A stretch of DNA of 64,000 nucleotides, from assembly GCA_026874595.1 (NCBI GenBank), contig CM049315.1, positions 77,093,401 through 77,157,400 of the forward strand, read 5' to 3'. This stretch comes from Sipunculus nudus (taxonomy: Eukaryota > Annelida > Sipuncula > Golfingiida > Sipunculidae). Below, piece after piece: positions 13,076 through 24,922 of the stretch. A program made the translations under genes and the position numbers. Within the stretch, counting starts at the first letter, position 1. The number at the start of each line of letters is the position of its first letter. Under the pieces are notes generated by a model, which saw only the letters and a program-made list of their open reading frames with translations, searched no databases and was not told the origin of the DNA.

Positions 13076-13831
13076 TGCGTTCTTTAGAATGCAGATTTTA
13101 AGTTTTATTTATTTCATAAATTATATACCAACATAGATACTAATTATAATATAGACTTCAAATATTTCACACTTATTACATATAAATTGAATACTGAATC
13201 GGCCTATTGTAGTAGCAGCGTTGTATCCTATAGTTAAAGGTGTATTTTTGTATATTGAGGATTGATTATGTACCTGTATACATTAAAGATGTAAGCTTTT
13301 ATTCATACAAATAAATGTTCAATCTTTTAAATATGTTTTGTTATATTAACTTTTAATAAAAAAAACCTTGTGTTTTTGCCTGCATTCATAAAATATTTAC
13401 GTATACTTGTACCTTTAACTGTAATGTCCACGTTCTGAAGAACTTAAGCTAAGACTCTTCAGCGTGTCGCATTCTAAATTCACGATGAGAAATTTCATAT
13501 TTACCGGCAAGAGGGCATGCATGTTTTCTAAGTGTTACCACTGGTTACTATGCGGAACCGGTATAAATCGCTCTTCGTTTTGCCGGATACGCATTCCGCA
13601 TGCCGGAAACGCGCAAAAGGAATCTCACCTTATTAATTTAGACTATGCCGATTTTGTCCGCATCCTGCATTCTGTATGACGCATTCCGTACTTAAGGAAA
13701 TTTAATTGCTTTATCCTGAAATACAAACCGCTTCTATTTGTCCCTATCCTGCTTTACATCTATCATGCGTGTACAGACATATGTAAATACACGAGTCACA
13801 AGTAAACAGTGCTTGACTTTATATATATAAT
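13076..13831. other. Unique AT-rich DNA with a CCGGAATGC-type block
   Basis: A stretch at about 13560-13705 contains CATTCCGCATGCCGG and GCATTCCGTACTTAAGG. A similar arrangement (CCGGCATGCAGAATG, GCATTCCGTGTATAAGG) occurs at about 24630-24710, suggesting a short dispersed repeat. No gene is supported. Confidence 0.45.
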
Positions 13832-13870
13832 CTTGTGGTTTATTTTCGCGATTTCCACTCCTTGAGTATT
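13832..13870 (+). mobile_element. MITE-B-like left-end fragment
   Basis: CTTGTGGTTTATTTTCGCGAT follows a TA-rich tract and resembles the left end of the complete MITE-B at 14280. Only this end is recognisable. Confidence 0.45.
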
Positions 13871-14014
13871 TTGCAAGTTTTTAATTTTTACGATCTTCCC
13901 CTAAATTGACTTACACAATTTACATAACTATTATTATATCAATGACGTAATATGCACGCAAAATCTTAACACTATTACGAGGACATTAGTCACAGCGAAT
14001 AAGCGGAAAGTCTT

Positions 14015-14962
14015 ATAAAAGGGGCCCAATCACCTATCTGACCTTTATAAACTAGAGGTAATTCATTGGAGCTTTCATAAAAATAAACCAGAAAACGTGG
14101 ATATCACCGCACACATGCTGCTTTTTTTGTTAATATCAACGTGTTTATTATTTGTGGGGTCCCAATTAAAATAATCATAACAAATTAAACAAGGGCATCT
14201 GGCGGCAAGTTAATTAAAACCAGAGCTTTGAATATGGCATTTTGCAAAAACATGACCTTTCTACCTCCGCATGCATATTCTGTGGTTTGCTTCATGTTCG
14301 CGTGTCTGAAATTTCGCGATATTTTCATTTTATACAATTCGAGAGGGTTTCATTTTCGCGATTGCACCAGAACCTATATAAAATACTGTTGCAGTATTTG
14401 TGTTTATGATGAAATAAGAATAAATCCTACAATACCCCACTCAGTTCTGTTACAGTCATTATATAGTAAGACCTGTGTCACACTTGACATATTCGAGGTG
14501 ATTTTTTAAAATACTTTATGCATGTTTGCAGGGACTGGCTCTGATAGAATGCATCGATTAGATTCCTGATTAATGAATCATGTTTTCAGATGTTATAACT
14601 TATCAGTTAGTGCAGACGCATAATCTCCTCTTGTTCATCTTATAGTTGATGGGACATCTTATTCCCGAGGGTTTAATATTCCCGATTACATCCTATTCGG
14701 GAATATCGCAAAATTAAAACCCTCGCGAACAAAAAGGCAACCACAGTATATGCAACCTACCACCTTAGGTTACACGTTTTCCACTTTTGTCAACATGGCT
14801 GTGTTTATACAAAGACGTGGTTGATAAACAAGTTCATAAATCCTTCACCAAGGATGGGAACTTTTAATTACCAGAATTACCCTTAGATCATTAATATATA
14901 CACAGAGGAAGCCCGATATCACGAAAATTCTTTTTCCAAAGGTAGGTGAATCGGTGCCTTTA
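14015..14962 (+). mobile_element. MITE-A copy 4, interrupted by MITE-B
   Basis: The left end, TAAAAGGGGCCCAATCACCT, and right end, AGGTGAATCGGTGCCTTTA, are inverted repeats. The halves 14015-14279 and 14747-14962 together are colinear with copy 1 (5400-5871). The break falls at the point corresponding to CCGCATATATGCAACC in copy 1, which gives a clean empty-site comparison for the inserted element. Confidence 0.88.
14280..14746 (+). mobile_element. MITE-B, complete, nested in MITE-A
   Basis: The 467 bp insert begins CTGTGGTTTGC and ends GGCAACCACAG, short inverted termini differing by one indel. It has mirrored subterminal blocks: TTCGCGTGTC and TTTCGCGA on the left, CCTCGCGAAC on the right. 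The empty site in copy 1 implies a 2-4 bp AT-only duplication (TA or TAT), consistent with but not proof of a Tc1/mariner-type TA target. It has no coding capacity; the frame at 14228-14509 runs across the junction and is not real. Confidence 0.8.
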
Positions 14963-15056
14963 AACAGTGACAGATATATAATGATTTTGATAACTACTTA
15001 GAAAAGAATATGTAAATTTGTTGATGCTGGGATATTATGTGTGAGATGCCTGTTTA

Positions 15057-15165
15057 TTTGTGATTTATTTTCACGAAGTTTTATTTTCGTGACAATGTCT
15101 CTTTCGCGAACTATAAAAAAAAATAGAAATTTAAAACCCTCGCGAACAAAATATCAACCACTGTA
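15057..15165 (+). mobile_element. MITE-B-related short copy
   Basis: It starts TTTGTGATTTATTTTCACG and ends CCTCGCGAACAAAATATCA then ACCACTGTA, matching both ends of MITE-B with most of the interior deleted. Confidence 0.6.
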
Positions 15166-16077
15166 TATGAAGTTGTATATAATGTCCGGTAAAACTTTGT
15201 AACTTCGGTCGCTCTTGACAGTGATTGTACGTACTGCAACCTATTTAAACCTTTCTTGCTCAGATCAGTTTTAGATTTCGGGACAATTTAGTTGTAAGAC
15301 CATGCATCATGACATATTTACATCATATGTCATGCATGTTTCACTTTAATTGCATCTCCACCCAAATATTCAACATTCAACTAGAAAGATTGGTTGCTTT
15401 GAAGGTTACTTTTAATCTTTAGTATACAAAGAATAATTATACAGTATGTTTGACCTTTGAATCATGCATTCACCGATGTTTTGATGTGTGTGCATGTGTG
15501 TGCATGTGTGTGTGTAATCATACATATTCATCGATGACAGAACGAGGATTCACGTGTTCATGTTTTCCCTGTTATTTTGTAATATCTTGGATATAATTAC
15601 ACTCCAGGTAGATTCTGATCTGTGTACTTGGGTACCTTTGTTGGAAACTGAACTTTGATGACACGTCACCGTTTCATCATTGAAGGGTGTCAGATTCATG
15701 TCTGCAGGTAACTATAGCGCTTTCGTCTGACGGCTCGTCATGTATAATGCATTGATAAATCCCTGTGTTCATCGTTCCTATAAATATCAGATGAGATAAA
15801 AAGGGACAGAATAAATAGAATGGTAACCAGGCAAGATAGACAAAAACAAAATTTATTAAGGTATTATATAAAAAAAAACTATATATATATATATATATAC
15901 ATATATTTACATATGTATTTATTTATTTATTCATATATTACTTATTTAAGTATTGCAAATACCACATTATTATTTGTATATAATGTACGTATTACCAGTA
16001 TGATATTTATATTTAATGTATATTTTGTATTATTTATATATGATATTCATATAATTTTATATTTAGGATAAATATGC

Positions 16078-16109
<32 letters not shown>

Positions 16110-16725
16110 GTGTGTGTTTGTATACACGCGCCCTTTCCATCGCTTTATAAAGAGATCCTGTTCTTTGGGACTTTTTATATAGATTTAGTGCTAACTGTAG
16201 AAAACATATAAGGGTTCATAAACCATGGCGACGTGCTTGTGATCATTGATGGACAGGAAGCATCCCGTTTACGGTGATAAAGGCCGATAATCTGAATCGT
16301 TTAACATTCATGAATTCTTGTTTATCCCCAAAATCACCAGAATGACAACATCTAATGAGCTATAGAACCTGCCACGCTGGGCGGTTATATTGTCACCACA
16401 TAGATAAAGCCCCTTTGTGCATAATCACGTCTAATGATTTGACAATCCATTCTCTGAATATTAAATGCTACTGTATGTCAGAGTTGTAAACAGACTATTC
16501 CCTCTCTTTTGCGTTATCTCAAAGGAGCAGAAAACACACAGTGTAAATTATGCATGTATATATGCCTCGACATTTGGCGTTATAAATAGTCTCAGTTATA
16601 TCTTAATTCTGATCGAGACTTTACAATGCCACAGCATACCGCCAGGCGGCGGTACAGGAAGTGTTCCGATAACGTGACTGTCTCCGTTAGCCCTTCATAA
16701 GGTCCGGATTCTTGATGTTGAATGG

Positions 16726-16804
<79 letters not shown>

Positions 16805-17120
16805 ATATATATATATATATTAATTTGATCCTCTAATTAATCGTCATTATTTATTCCTGCTGATATCTGTACATTTGCTTTTATAAGAGGATCTTTTCGG
16901 AATATCGTTACAGTTCGGAATTTGGATAAACGATCAAATGTTTAGGTCTCACTTTACAATTTCGGATAAACTTTGTTCTGATAAACGACGCTTTACTGTA
17001 TTTATACTTTCACCGATCAAATAGTTCAGGTTCCTATAAACTTTAAACTTTATTCATTTTACATGGATTGTGACAAAAAATATAATAATTAATCGAGGTT
17101 ATGGTTATGGCGTTCGGTAG
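15166..17120. other. AT-rich DNA with several microsatellites, no gene
   Basis: It includes TGTGTGCA-type repeats near 15485-15515 and AT runs at about 15880-15899 and 16078-16103. The frame at 15820-16071 is largely a translated AT tract. Confidence 0.55.
16729..16821. repeat. (AT)n microsatellite, long
   Basis: About 72 bp of uninterrupted AT, a short AAACAT interruption at 16801-16806, then a further 15 bp. Confidence 0.96.
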
Positions 17121-17124
17121 TATC

Positions 17125-17257
17125 TATGGGTGGAGGAAACCGAAGAACCAACCTTGGACGGGCCACTACATCCCACTCTCATGGCCACCCCGGGGATCGA
17201 ACCTGGGTCGCCAGCGGAGAGAGCTGAGCGTTTCGCTTCTCGACTGTCCAGGCCTAT
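17125..17257 (-). mobile_element. tRNA-derived SINE fragment
   Basis: The minus strand carries a perfect pol III B-box core GGTTCGATCCC (17193-17203 on the + strand as GGGATCGAACC), followed by CGGGGTGGCCATGAG and a tRNA-unrelated part ending in GGTTTCCTCCACCCA. The upstream A-box region (GCTCAGCTCTC) is degenerate. There is no complete cloverleaf, so it is a SINE rather than a working tRNA gene. Confidence 0.65.
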
Positions 17258-18634
17258 GAATATAATCAATTAAATTTAAAGATTAAAATCGATGGCCTAT
17301 GGGCCATAACGCTCTAATACTTCATATGTAGCTTACATACTCTCACAGGTCACATCAAATGACAGGACCAATAACTGTTAATGGTAAAAATATCTGAAGC
17401 AAACAGAAATGAGACAATGTAATAAGGGAAGAATTCGAAATATAAATTTCGACTAAATAAACTAAGTCTTAAGGTTTTTTCTGAGTGTATTGAGTTAATG
17501 GGTTATCTTTAAAGGACAAAAGAGTTCCAGGAGGAACGATGGTTCCAGTTAGAACCATTTGGGTTCTGAAACGAACCGCCAAGAACCGGTTTGTCACTTT
17601 GTACATGAAAGCACGTTTTCATTGTATTACTTGTTTTTTGTAATACTTTAAAGGGGCACTAGGGATGATAATTTGAAAGGCCAAACATGTTGTATACACT
17701 GTACAATAGGACCCAACTAGCCGGGTGTATATAGACCTATTATGTATAACAGGGATATAAATAACATGGAATAATACAACAACAAAAAATGTTTAACCAA
17801 GGGCAGACATTAAATAAATATCACGTCAAATTATGAGCTGAATGTTATTATAAAAGAATACTCAGGTACAGCACAAAGGGATGTTTCTGCGTTTAATTTG
17901 TTGATTTATCTAAATTGTTGGCAATTCGCTTGAATTGCTGTCACAAATGTGGTATCCTGTCGTTCGGTTGACAGCTTTCAGTTTTTGTTTGGATAACTCC
18001 CCGGTTAATCAAAGCCAGATGATAGCGCATAGCGATTTACTTCGGATAAAATCATCTTGAATGGACCTTGTGACAAAACTGTGCCTTTGCGTTCTAGTGT
18101 AGGTCTTCATTTAAGCGTCGTTTGTATTAATGAGTGCACTTAGTAGTTTCACTAATTAAGATAAGGACCTCTGAAGCGGCACATGAAATCATTATCTACC
18201 AGGGGAAAGTAGGGCCGTCTTTCTGGTGCGTGGAAACAGTCAAAGATAGCACTTAAATCCCGCGTGTTCTCTCAGCGGCTCTTAACAAAAGCCGGTCTCT
18301 TTAATAAAAAATGCGGCATTACGTGGTGGCTTGATTGTTCTTATCTGGTTTATATTGTGTCCACAACTACACGTTTCTTTGGTTTCCTAAGGCTGGAGCT
18401 CTTCTTAAAGGCTCCTGTATCCTTTCATGTGGTCGCATCAGCACCCAAGCGCGAAGATAAATAATTTTGTGTCTTTTTACAGATGGATGTATGGGAGTTT
18501 TCTTAATTTATGAATGGGAAGTTTAACTAATGGGCCTGACATTCAAGAATGACAAAGAGTAAGTGATTTGGAAATCTTTAAACAAAGCAATTGTGGATTT
18601 TCGTGACCACCCTGGCACTTAACATATAAAACTA

Positions 18635-18637
<3 letters not shown>

Positions 18638-18684
<47 letters not shown>
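18638..18684. repeat. (CT)n microsatellite
   Basis: An uninterrupted CT run of about 23 units. Confidence 0.97.
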
Positions 18685-18686
<2 letters not shown>

Positions 18687-18851
18687 AGTATACAGACATA
18701 TTCAATATATTTATACATTCAATTGTGTGTGTAAACATACATATTTACATGAGACGAGATTATTTCAGATATAAATTGTTGACAGGATGATTGAGCTATA
18801 AGTATATAACGATACTGATCTTATTTCAATATAGAAACGTATTTGAAGAAG

Positions 18852-18854
<3 letters not shown>

Positions 18855-18919
<65 letters not shown>
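18855..18919. repeat. (AT)n microsatellite
   Basis: An uninterrupted AT run of about 32 units; the Ile/Tyr-repeat frame at 18791-18976 is an artefact of it. Confidence 0.97.
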
Positions 18920-18927
<8 letters not shown>

Positions 18928-20410
18928 AATTGTAAACACGGGGCTGCCAGTAAGAGCAGGCATTTTGTGGATATGACTCCTGTTTTCTGTTTAAGCCTCT
19001 ATATCACGATAACCGAGGCCGGGCTAGGGATCGCTCGTTGTATCTTCAACATTACCGTTGTAAATTCGCTCTTATTTCTGCGGATGTCTGCGACTGATAC
19101 AGCATCATGAAGAACAACAAATAATTCAGCCTGGAGGACAGATTTCCGCCATTTATCGCAGACAAGAAACATTCATCTTCAACACAACGACGACTTTCAT
19201 ACGACAAGACGCAGAGGTTTGCTAACGATTTGGCGGTCCTAGCCGAGACCTGCTGGCGGGCTTCGCACTATATTCTTGCTCAAGCGGCTCAGGGGTGTGC
19301 AGTCAATAATATGACAGAGAGAAAAAAGTGAGAAGAAAACTGATATTGTATTGTGAGGAGTGATCAGAATAAGAAGGGTTTATTGTTATCTTTTCGCTGC
19401 ACGCGACTCTGCCAAGAAAGAGATGGGACCTCGGCGACCGAACTGAGTGGCAAACGAAAAAAATCCCCCGGGCCCGCGCTAGTGAGCGCAATAGAAATCC
19501 TGTCAAGCCTCCAAGTTGTTTACGAGCCAGCCGCCAAGCATATCTCTTACTAATTCTTGCTTTTGTAATGTTGGACCTTTCTCTGACAGATATTAAACTC
19601 AGCTACAGCGAAACAAACAGCATCTATGACCCCGGTTTCTCCCCGTAATTTTGTAGTCACCTAGCCCCGCCTAAATGCAATGCCATGCATGGGGTTTGTA
19701 GAGTTACTGGTATCATATGCCTCAACTTGTATCTTCAATCAATAGCTACATCACTGCATTACACCTGTCGGGAAAGCCTTCTTGGCACTTCGCAGGGGGT
19801 CTAACGGCCCCTCCGTCTCGTATATATCACGAGGTCCTCACAACTCGTAAATCATTTTAGGGATAAAATACAAGACACACAATATTGGTCGGGACCTCTG
19901 GATGGATTCAATAAAATGGGTTTTTCTACTTTTAATAGCATTTCATTTCCTTATTTTCGAACCTGTCAAACTCCGATTTATATATGTGAAGCCCCAGCGT
20001 AAAAAAAAGGTACAAAGAATTTTCTCTCTGCAAAATATAACACTAACCTTTATATCCAAAGTCTACACTGAATGTTAGGCTCAGAGATAAAACTGGAGCA
20101 CCATATGATTATCCGTTATTTTTTAATGGTAGTTGTGCCTCGCGATATAGACTGATGTTATTGCATGTGTTTTACAAAGAGATACGGGATTGGTAGACTT
20201 GCATCCCTATTTTTAAACGCCGGGAGGGTATGCGTGCATTTACCCTGTACGAGATAAATGAGTTTTGTCATTTTAACGTATGTACGAGTTTCAACCCTTT
20301 TTGACGCTATATAAAATGATTAAGAGATTATGCGTATAGTTAAACGGTAGATAGCGGAATAGGAGCATAAAGCGAACCTCTAAGGTTCTATAAATGTTGG
20401 CCTTTGAGAC

Positions 20411-20480
20411 ATCGGTGGGGTCCAAACGGGAGATCCCGTCTACTCAGATTCTGACAATTTAACCACTAAGCTACGTCTTA
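20411..20480 (-). mobile_element. tRNA-like A-box/B-box segment, SINE relic
   Basis: On the minus strand a good A-box TAGCTTAGTGG (20463-20473 on +) is followed at tRNA-like spacing by a degenerate B-box, CCGTTTGGACCCC. The B-box has lost the invariant TTCGA core, so it is read as an old SINE head or tRNA pseudogene. The rest of the element is not recognisable. Confidence 0.45.
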
Positions 20481-21265
20481 CCTACATCGACTGATCAATT
20501 ACATGAAATGTTTAGAAAAGATATCATAATAAAACATAAAAATTATATTTGCTTATATCATGTTATCTCCTAGAAACACATAATACACAGGAAAAGACTA
20601 AATATGCTGTAAAATGTTAGTTTCACGTGTAAAACGTAAGCATTGAACACCTTATGATATATACACCATGTTCTTTAGAACAAGGTCTCTGACCCCTATG
20701 AGCAGAGTCCTTGATTCAGCAGATCAACCCTGTAGCACCCGCCCTTATACAATATTGGTTCTACCATAGCTTGGCCCCCTATACAGTACAGCCTGGGGCC
20801 GCCAGTTCTTGGCCGAGGTCCCATGGTGTTGAAAACTTGTTTGGTCGATAGTGTTACAGAATGGAATGTTGTGTAAGAGTAAGCTGACACCAAAGATACT
20901 TGCTGAGAGTGCAGATGTTATGCTTGTAAATGTATATGATTGTCACCAGAGGACTGTGACTTAGATATTTTATTGCACATTTAAGTAAGGAGTATAACCA
21001 GATGATTGTTTTTTTTATAATTTATTGTACATTAATATGTTTAGATGTTAGCGTTAGAACTTAGTTTAGAGTAAACCAGTGTCTCATTTGATGTTAATTT
21101 CAGTACAGTTTAATTCCGTTGGAACCGCTTTATGTATAGACGTTTCTTTACCAACGGTGTTTATTGTAGACATCAAAAGCAAGGCACCTGATTATTTAGC
21201 TTCTTCTCAGGGTTTGCTCTCTGGAGGTGTGTCCATTTTAGTATTCATATAATTAATAACAAGCC
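20481..21265. other. Unique DNA without a supported gene
   Basis: The minus frame at 20696-20893 shows no motif. No repeat is recognised. Confidence 0.5.
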
Positions 21266-21269
21266 GTAT

Positions 21270-21345
21270 ATTTCTGTGAGATGATTGGTCAGATGTCGGT
21301 CAGGAATCGTGACGTCAGCAGGCGTATTAAATCCATTAATAGGAA
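21270..21345 (+). promoter_or_regulatory. Candidate promoter: inverted CCAAT box plus CRE
   Basis: GATGATTGGTCAG (inverted CCAAT) lies just upstream of a perfect CRE octamer TGACGTCA at 21310-21317. A CRE about 20-30 bp from a CCAAT box is a common arrangement in animal proximal promoters. Directly downstream the composition becomes less AT-rich and CpG-containing for about 600 bp. No clear TATA box is seen. Transcription cannot be shown from sequence. Confidence 0.35.
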
Positions 21346-21951
21346 TAACTCGTTACAAATGCCTAGGTCCAGAGGCTGGTTCATGTTTATATCTGTAGAG
21401 CTGAGAGACGATATTCCTGAGCGTAGATCGTCAGCCACGTAGATACTCCTGTCACGGACTTCAGAGTCGAAATCGCAGTTGCCGACAGACTGGTAATCCG
21501 GCGATGTGTGTCTTCCGTGAGTGTATCCAGTAACAGCCCAGGACGATACACGCGAAACTATACTGAAACTGAATATTGTCGTGCGGGGGTATATTCAGGT
21601 ATTTCGTGCTAGATGAATCCAGGTGACATCAGCTGTGAGAGACACTTCTTCAGTAATCCTCCAGAGGAGGCTGTGAGTCCATATGTCAGTGCTTTCTAGA
21701 CTTTGCCTTTAGCCTTTTTGCGTGTTTCGGTGAGGAACTGTGTTGATTGGTAGCGTGAGGCACCGGCGAATCGCTGTGTATGTATACAGTGAGGACGGAC
21801 TGAGATAGGAACTGAAATTCCGATGTCACGTGTGCGCGTTGACATGTGATCTGGAGAAGTGTAAAAAAGTGAACTTTTGTGTGCTGTGAACATGAAGGAG
21901 TAAACAGGATTTAGTGATTGTGTTTGATTCTGTGGACTGTTGTGATCATCG

Positions 21952-22028
<77 letters not shown>

Positions 22029-22064
22029 AGTGTGTGTGTGTATGGAACGCCTCTCTAGAGTAAT
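21346..22064 (+). other. Candidate non-coding first exon (5' UTR)
   Basis: The stretch 21350-21940 is repeat-free, higher in GC than its surroundings, and has no long + strand frame, as a 5' UTR would. It contains short upstream frames such as the ATG at 21892 reading MKE then stop. A good donor-like site, AAT/GTAAGT, occurs at 22065-22070 after the AT/GT microsatellite; earlier GT sites after CAG also exist (near 21597 and 21622), so the exon end is uncertain. No downstream coding exon is found in the window. Confidence 0.3.
21953..22041. repeat. Compound (AT)n(GT)n microsatellite
   Basis: An AT run to about 22003 is followed by a GT run with one GAGT interruption. Confidence 0.97.
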
Positions 22065-22916
22065 GTAAGTGTATTTTAATATATTTTATTGTTTTGTTAA
22101 CTCATGTCTTTTTTCTCTTTTGGAGTGTATGTAAGAGTTTCAACCGGGTCGGTTTACCGTTAAAAAAACCCGAACATTGATCAAAGTATGAATGCGTGTG
22201 AATGTGTTTTCCCCTGTCGACCCTTCCTTAACGTTTCTTGAAAATCAGCTAAGTATAGTTTTTTACTTACTAACGAACAAACCGACAAACAGATATGGAT
22301 GAAAACATAACCTCCTTATTATGAAAACATAACTATATTTTAAAGAGATGCATCATACAGAGGCTCTATAAACAAGCATTCTCTGGTCAGATGGACTGCA
22401 GAGATCTGGGTTACATATTGACTTTGGCAGTGGTTAGTCCATATCTTTTCTGTTTAGCAAGCATGTCCAATTTCCAAACAGACGACAGACGCTGAAATGG
22501 CTTGTCTTTATCAACTCCGCCCCTCTAATATAAAGCTTATATCTGCTCGAACGCATGATTCATTTATTATTTGTAAGCTCCGTAAGATTCCGTGCTTGAG
22601 CAGACGACAGTACATCCGTGGTCAGTATTCGCGCCTTCACCTTCTACAGCACCAGACCAATAATTCATCGTCCTTGCCAATAAATATGTCCTCGCATGGT
22701 CGATTTGTCCCAGTTCTGGTATGCCAAGGCAGCGTACACCGCAGTCAGATAAAGGGGGCTCGTTCAGGCCAGTTAGTGTGCAGACATCCTCCATCGCCTA
22801 TTGCAATCACTGGCCAATCTATTAGTCTCGTTACGTTGAGCTCTCTACTCAAGCTGACCCCCCCCCCCCCTCCCCTTTAAAGCACCTGTTCAGAAAAAGA
22901 CTGTAACATCCCTGCT

Positions 22917-22964
<48 letters not shown>

Positions 22965-23640
22965 ATGAGTGACCAAGGGGAACCCGCACACGCAAGCACG
23001 GAAAGCCGATATTACTCGGTATGTGTCTTGTTTTTGATAAAAGTTCCTGTCGTGCAATCATTCCAGTTGATAAAAAAAGCAAATGGTAATTTGACATGAA
23101 ATATATAATCTGTCATCGTTGCTGAAAATACAGAGTAGCTCTGGGAAAATTGAATATTGACATATACATGTACTGTATTGGTTCTCTACCAGTTTGATAT
23201 TTCTCATTCGATTCTTGAAATTAATAATGTTTCATTGTTATCAAATTATAATTAACTTACACTTTGCACAGTTTATCATATATGACAGGACCAATGCGTT
23301 CCAAATCATATGCATAACATTATCATGTAACATATTTGACTATATTTTTCTTATTTTAATTATAGTCCAATTCCTCACTGGAAAGAAAACTACTCATTTG
23401 ATCAGAGATAAGATCGTGTGCCTTTATTAATCTATCAGCTCTCCATTGCAACTGTCAGCTAGGTAACTGACGTCAGTCACGGGAAAATTCCATGTGACAA
23501 AAATACCGTACGTGTGCTTGATTAAAGCTAATTATATGTAACACTTTCAACACCACATTTTCAATACAAAGCAAAATTAACTGATAAATTTCATTCATAT
23601 GTTATATCACTCCATGACGTAATACCTGGACCAGCAAAGG
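22065..23640. other. AT-rich DNA, no supported gene
   Basis: It contains a poly(C) tract at 22859-22871 and an AT tract. The + frame at 22497-22880 (127 codons) runs into the poly(C) tract, has no domain, and is overlapped by an equally poor antisense frame. A palindromic CRE, ACTGACGTCAGT, sits at 23466-23477. Confidence 0.5.
22921..22961. repeat. (AT)n microsatellite
   Basis: An uninterrupted AT run of about 20 units. Confidence 0.96.
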
Positions 23641-23642
23641 TA

Positions 23643-23993
23643 CAGGTCGAGCGTTATGGCATTATGTTCAGGGCGCTGGACTTGTGACCGCAAGGTTGTG
23701 GGTTCGCAACCTGTTCAGACCGCCGTCTGCTCTAAGACTCCCAGGCAAAGTTTTTACCACAAGGGTGCGCTCATTCCACCCAGGAGTTAATGGGTACTGG
23801 TAATGGGAGGCAGGCACATGTAGAAAGATTAACCTATTGGCGCCTGTTATGGCTGCTTGGGTTGTATGCTCCCCAGGGAGCAGAGAAAAGCTACAAGAAT
23901 AAACAAGCCCGAAAGATTAGGATGGCAAAGTGTAAAGTCGGATGAGACTGACGTCGTTGGTGATATCAGACTATAAACCCCCACCTTTTTTTA
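23643..23993 (+). mobile_element. tRNA-derived SINE, nearly full length
   Basis: A tRNA-like head contains GGCGCTGGACTTGTGACCG and a B-box GGTTCGCAACC at 23701-23711, with a weaker A-box-like TGGCATTATG near 23657. A body of about 250 bp follows, with CACCCAGGAGTTAATGGGTA, GGCGCCTGTTATGGCTGC and TGTATGCTCCCCAGGGAGC, then a tail ending near the CCACC(T)n at 23981-23993. This head-body layout is typical of metazoan tRNA SINEs transcribed by RNA polymerase III and mobilised by a LINE partner. I cannot name the family. Confidence 0.75.
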
Positions 23994-24920
23994 CTTTTAC
24001 CAATCATATCTAAACTATAGCTGTAGTCTCTGTTTTGTTTGTAATACTAATTAACGCTACATATAACATTGGAACATGTGGAGAACATGAATTTCATGAC
24101 ATGAACTTCGTTAGCACACATACTGAGCGATAATAGGCCTGCTTAGCGATAATGTGGTTATTTCTGATAAACAATATGTTCATCTTCATGCTGTTTCTAC
24201 CTGATCGATCTGTATTAAGCCTCGCAGGGGTCAACTAGGTACAGAGAACACTCTACGGTGATCGTCAGTCGATCAGAATCCCGTGAGAATGTCCAGTGTG
24301 GCTCTACATATCATATCCAGCTCCAACCCTGTCTCAGGGGACAAGACCAGGTGGTGAATTACGTATTTGACAGCGATATAAAGTAGTGGGTCTATAAATA
24401 CGGTAAATGCTCATATATAAGGCGTTGCACAATTTGTACAGTTGATCCCCCAGAAACACGTTGTTGTCGTAGGTAAAGTCCCCTTTTCTTCTGTTAACAA
24501 TTTCATTCTGAAAATGCAATTTACCCCGAAAATTTTATAATTTTATAATTTGCTATATCGAGAACAGGACATTATCTGAATATACATTTTACTTAATTTC
24601 CAAAAGAGTTCTGATTCTCTATGTATGGAATGTCGATCCGGCATGCAGAATGTTACCGTGCCGGAAATCTCTCAACACTTATTCTGCATTCCGTGTATAA
24701 GGGAACTTAGCTGAAAACTTTGCGGCCAGTAAAAGTATAAGATGTATGTAGAATTATAGGAAATGTTAATCCATGGTGTTCAATTGGTGAAAACGTACGT
24801 TTCACGTATTCAATAACGCCAGATGGTCCACGCAAATGAGAATATTTATAGTATAAGACATCCGGTAAAATGTCTAAAGAACAGGATATATATAGTGACA
24901 CCTTTATATTGTGGTCACCC
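23994..24920. other. AT-rich DNA without a supported gene
   Basis: It contains the short block near 24630-24710 that resembles 13560-13705. The minus frame 24334-24519 has no motif. Confidence 0.5.
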
Positions 24921-24922
24921 TT

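Larger units (their letters stand above)
17261..20405. other. Mostly unique DNA, no supported gene
   Basis: It contains a (CT)n tract and a long (AT)n tract, listed separately. The stretches 18060-18470 and 18930-19560 are less AT-rich and free of obvious repeats. Frames within them (18264-18464, 18922-19110, 19353-19553) show no domain. They could be regulatory or untranslated sequence, but nothing here proves it. Confidence 0.5.

Noticed and set aside
18791-18976. Ile/Tyr-repeat proteins here and at 15820, 22849, 33039, 54767, 54914, 58580 and 58654
   Set aside because: Translations of (AT)n microsatellites.
20411-20480. Functional tRNA gene
   Set aside because: The B-box has lost its TTCGA core and no stable cloverleaf is evident; treated as a SINE relic.
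22497-22880. 127-codon + strand ORF
   Set aside because: It ends in a poly(C) tract, has an overlapping antisense frame of similar quality and no domain.
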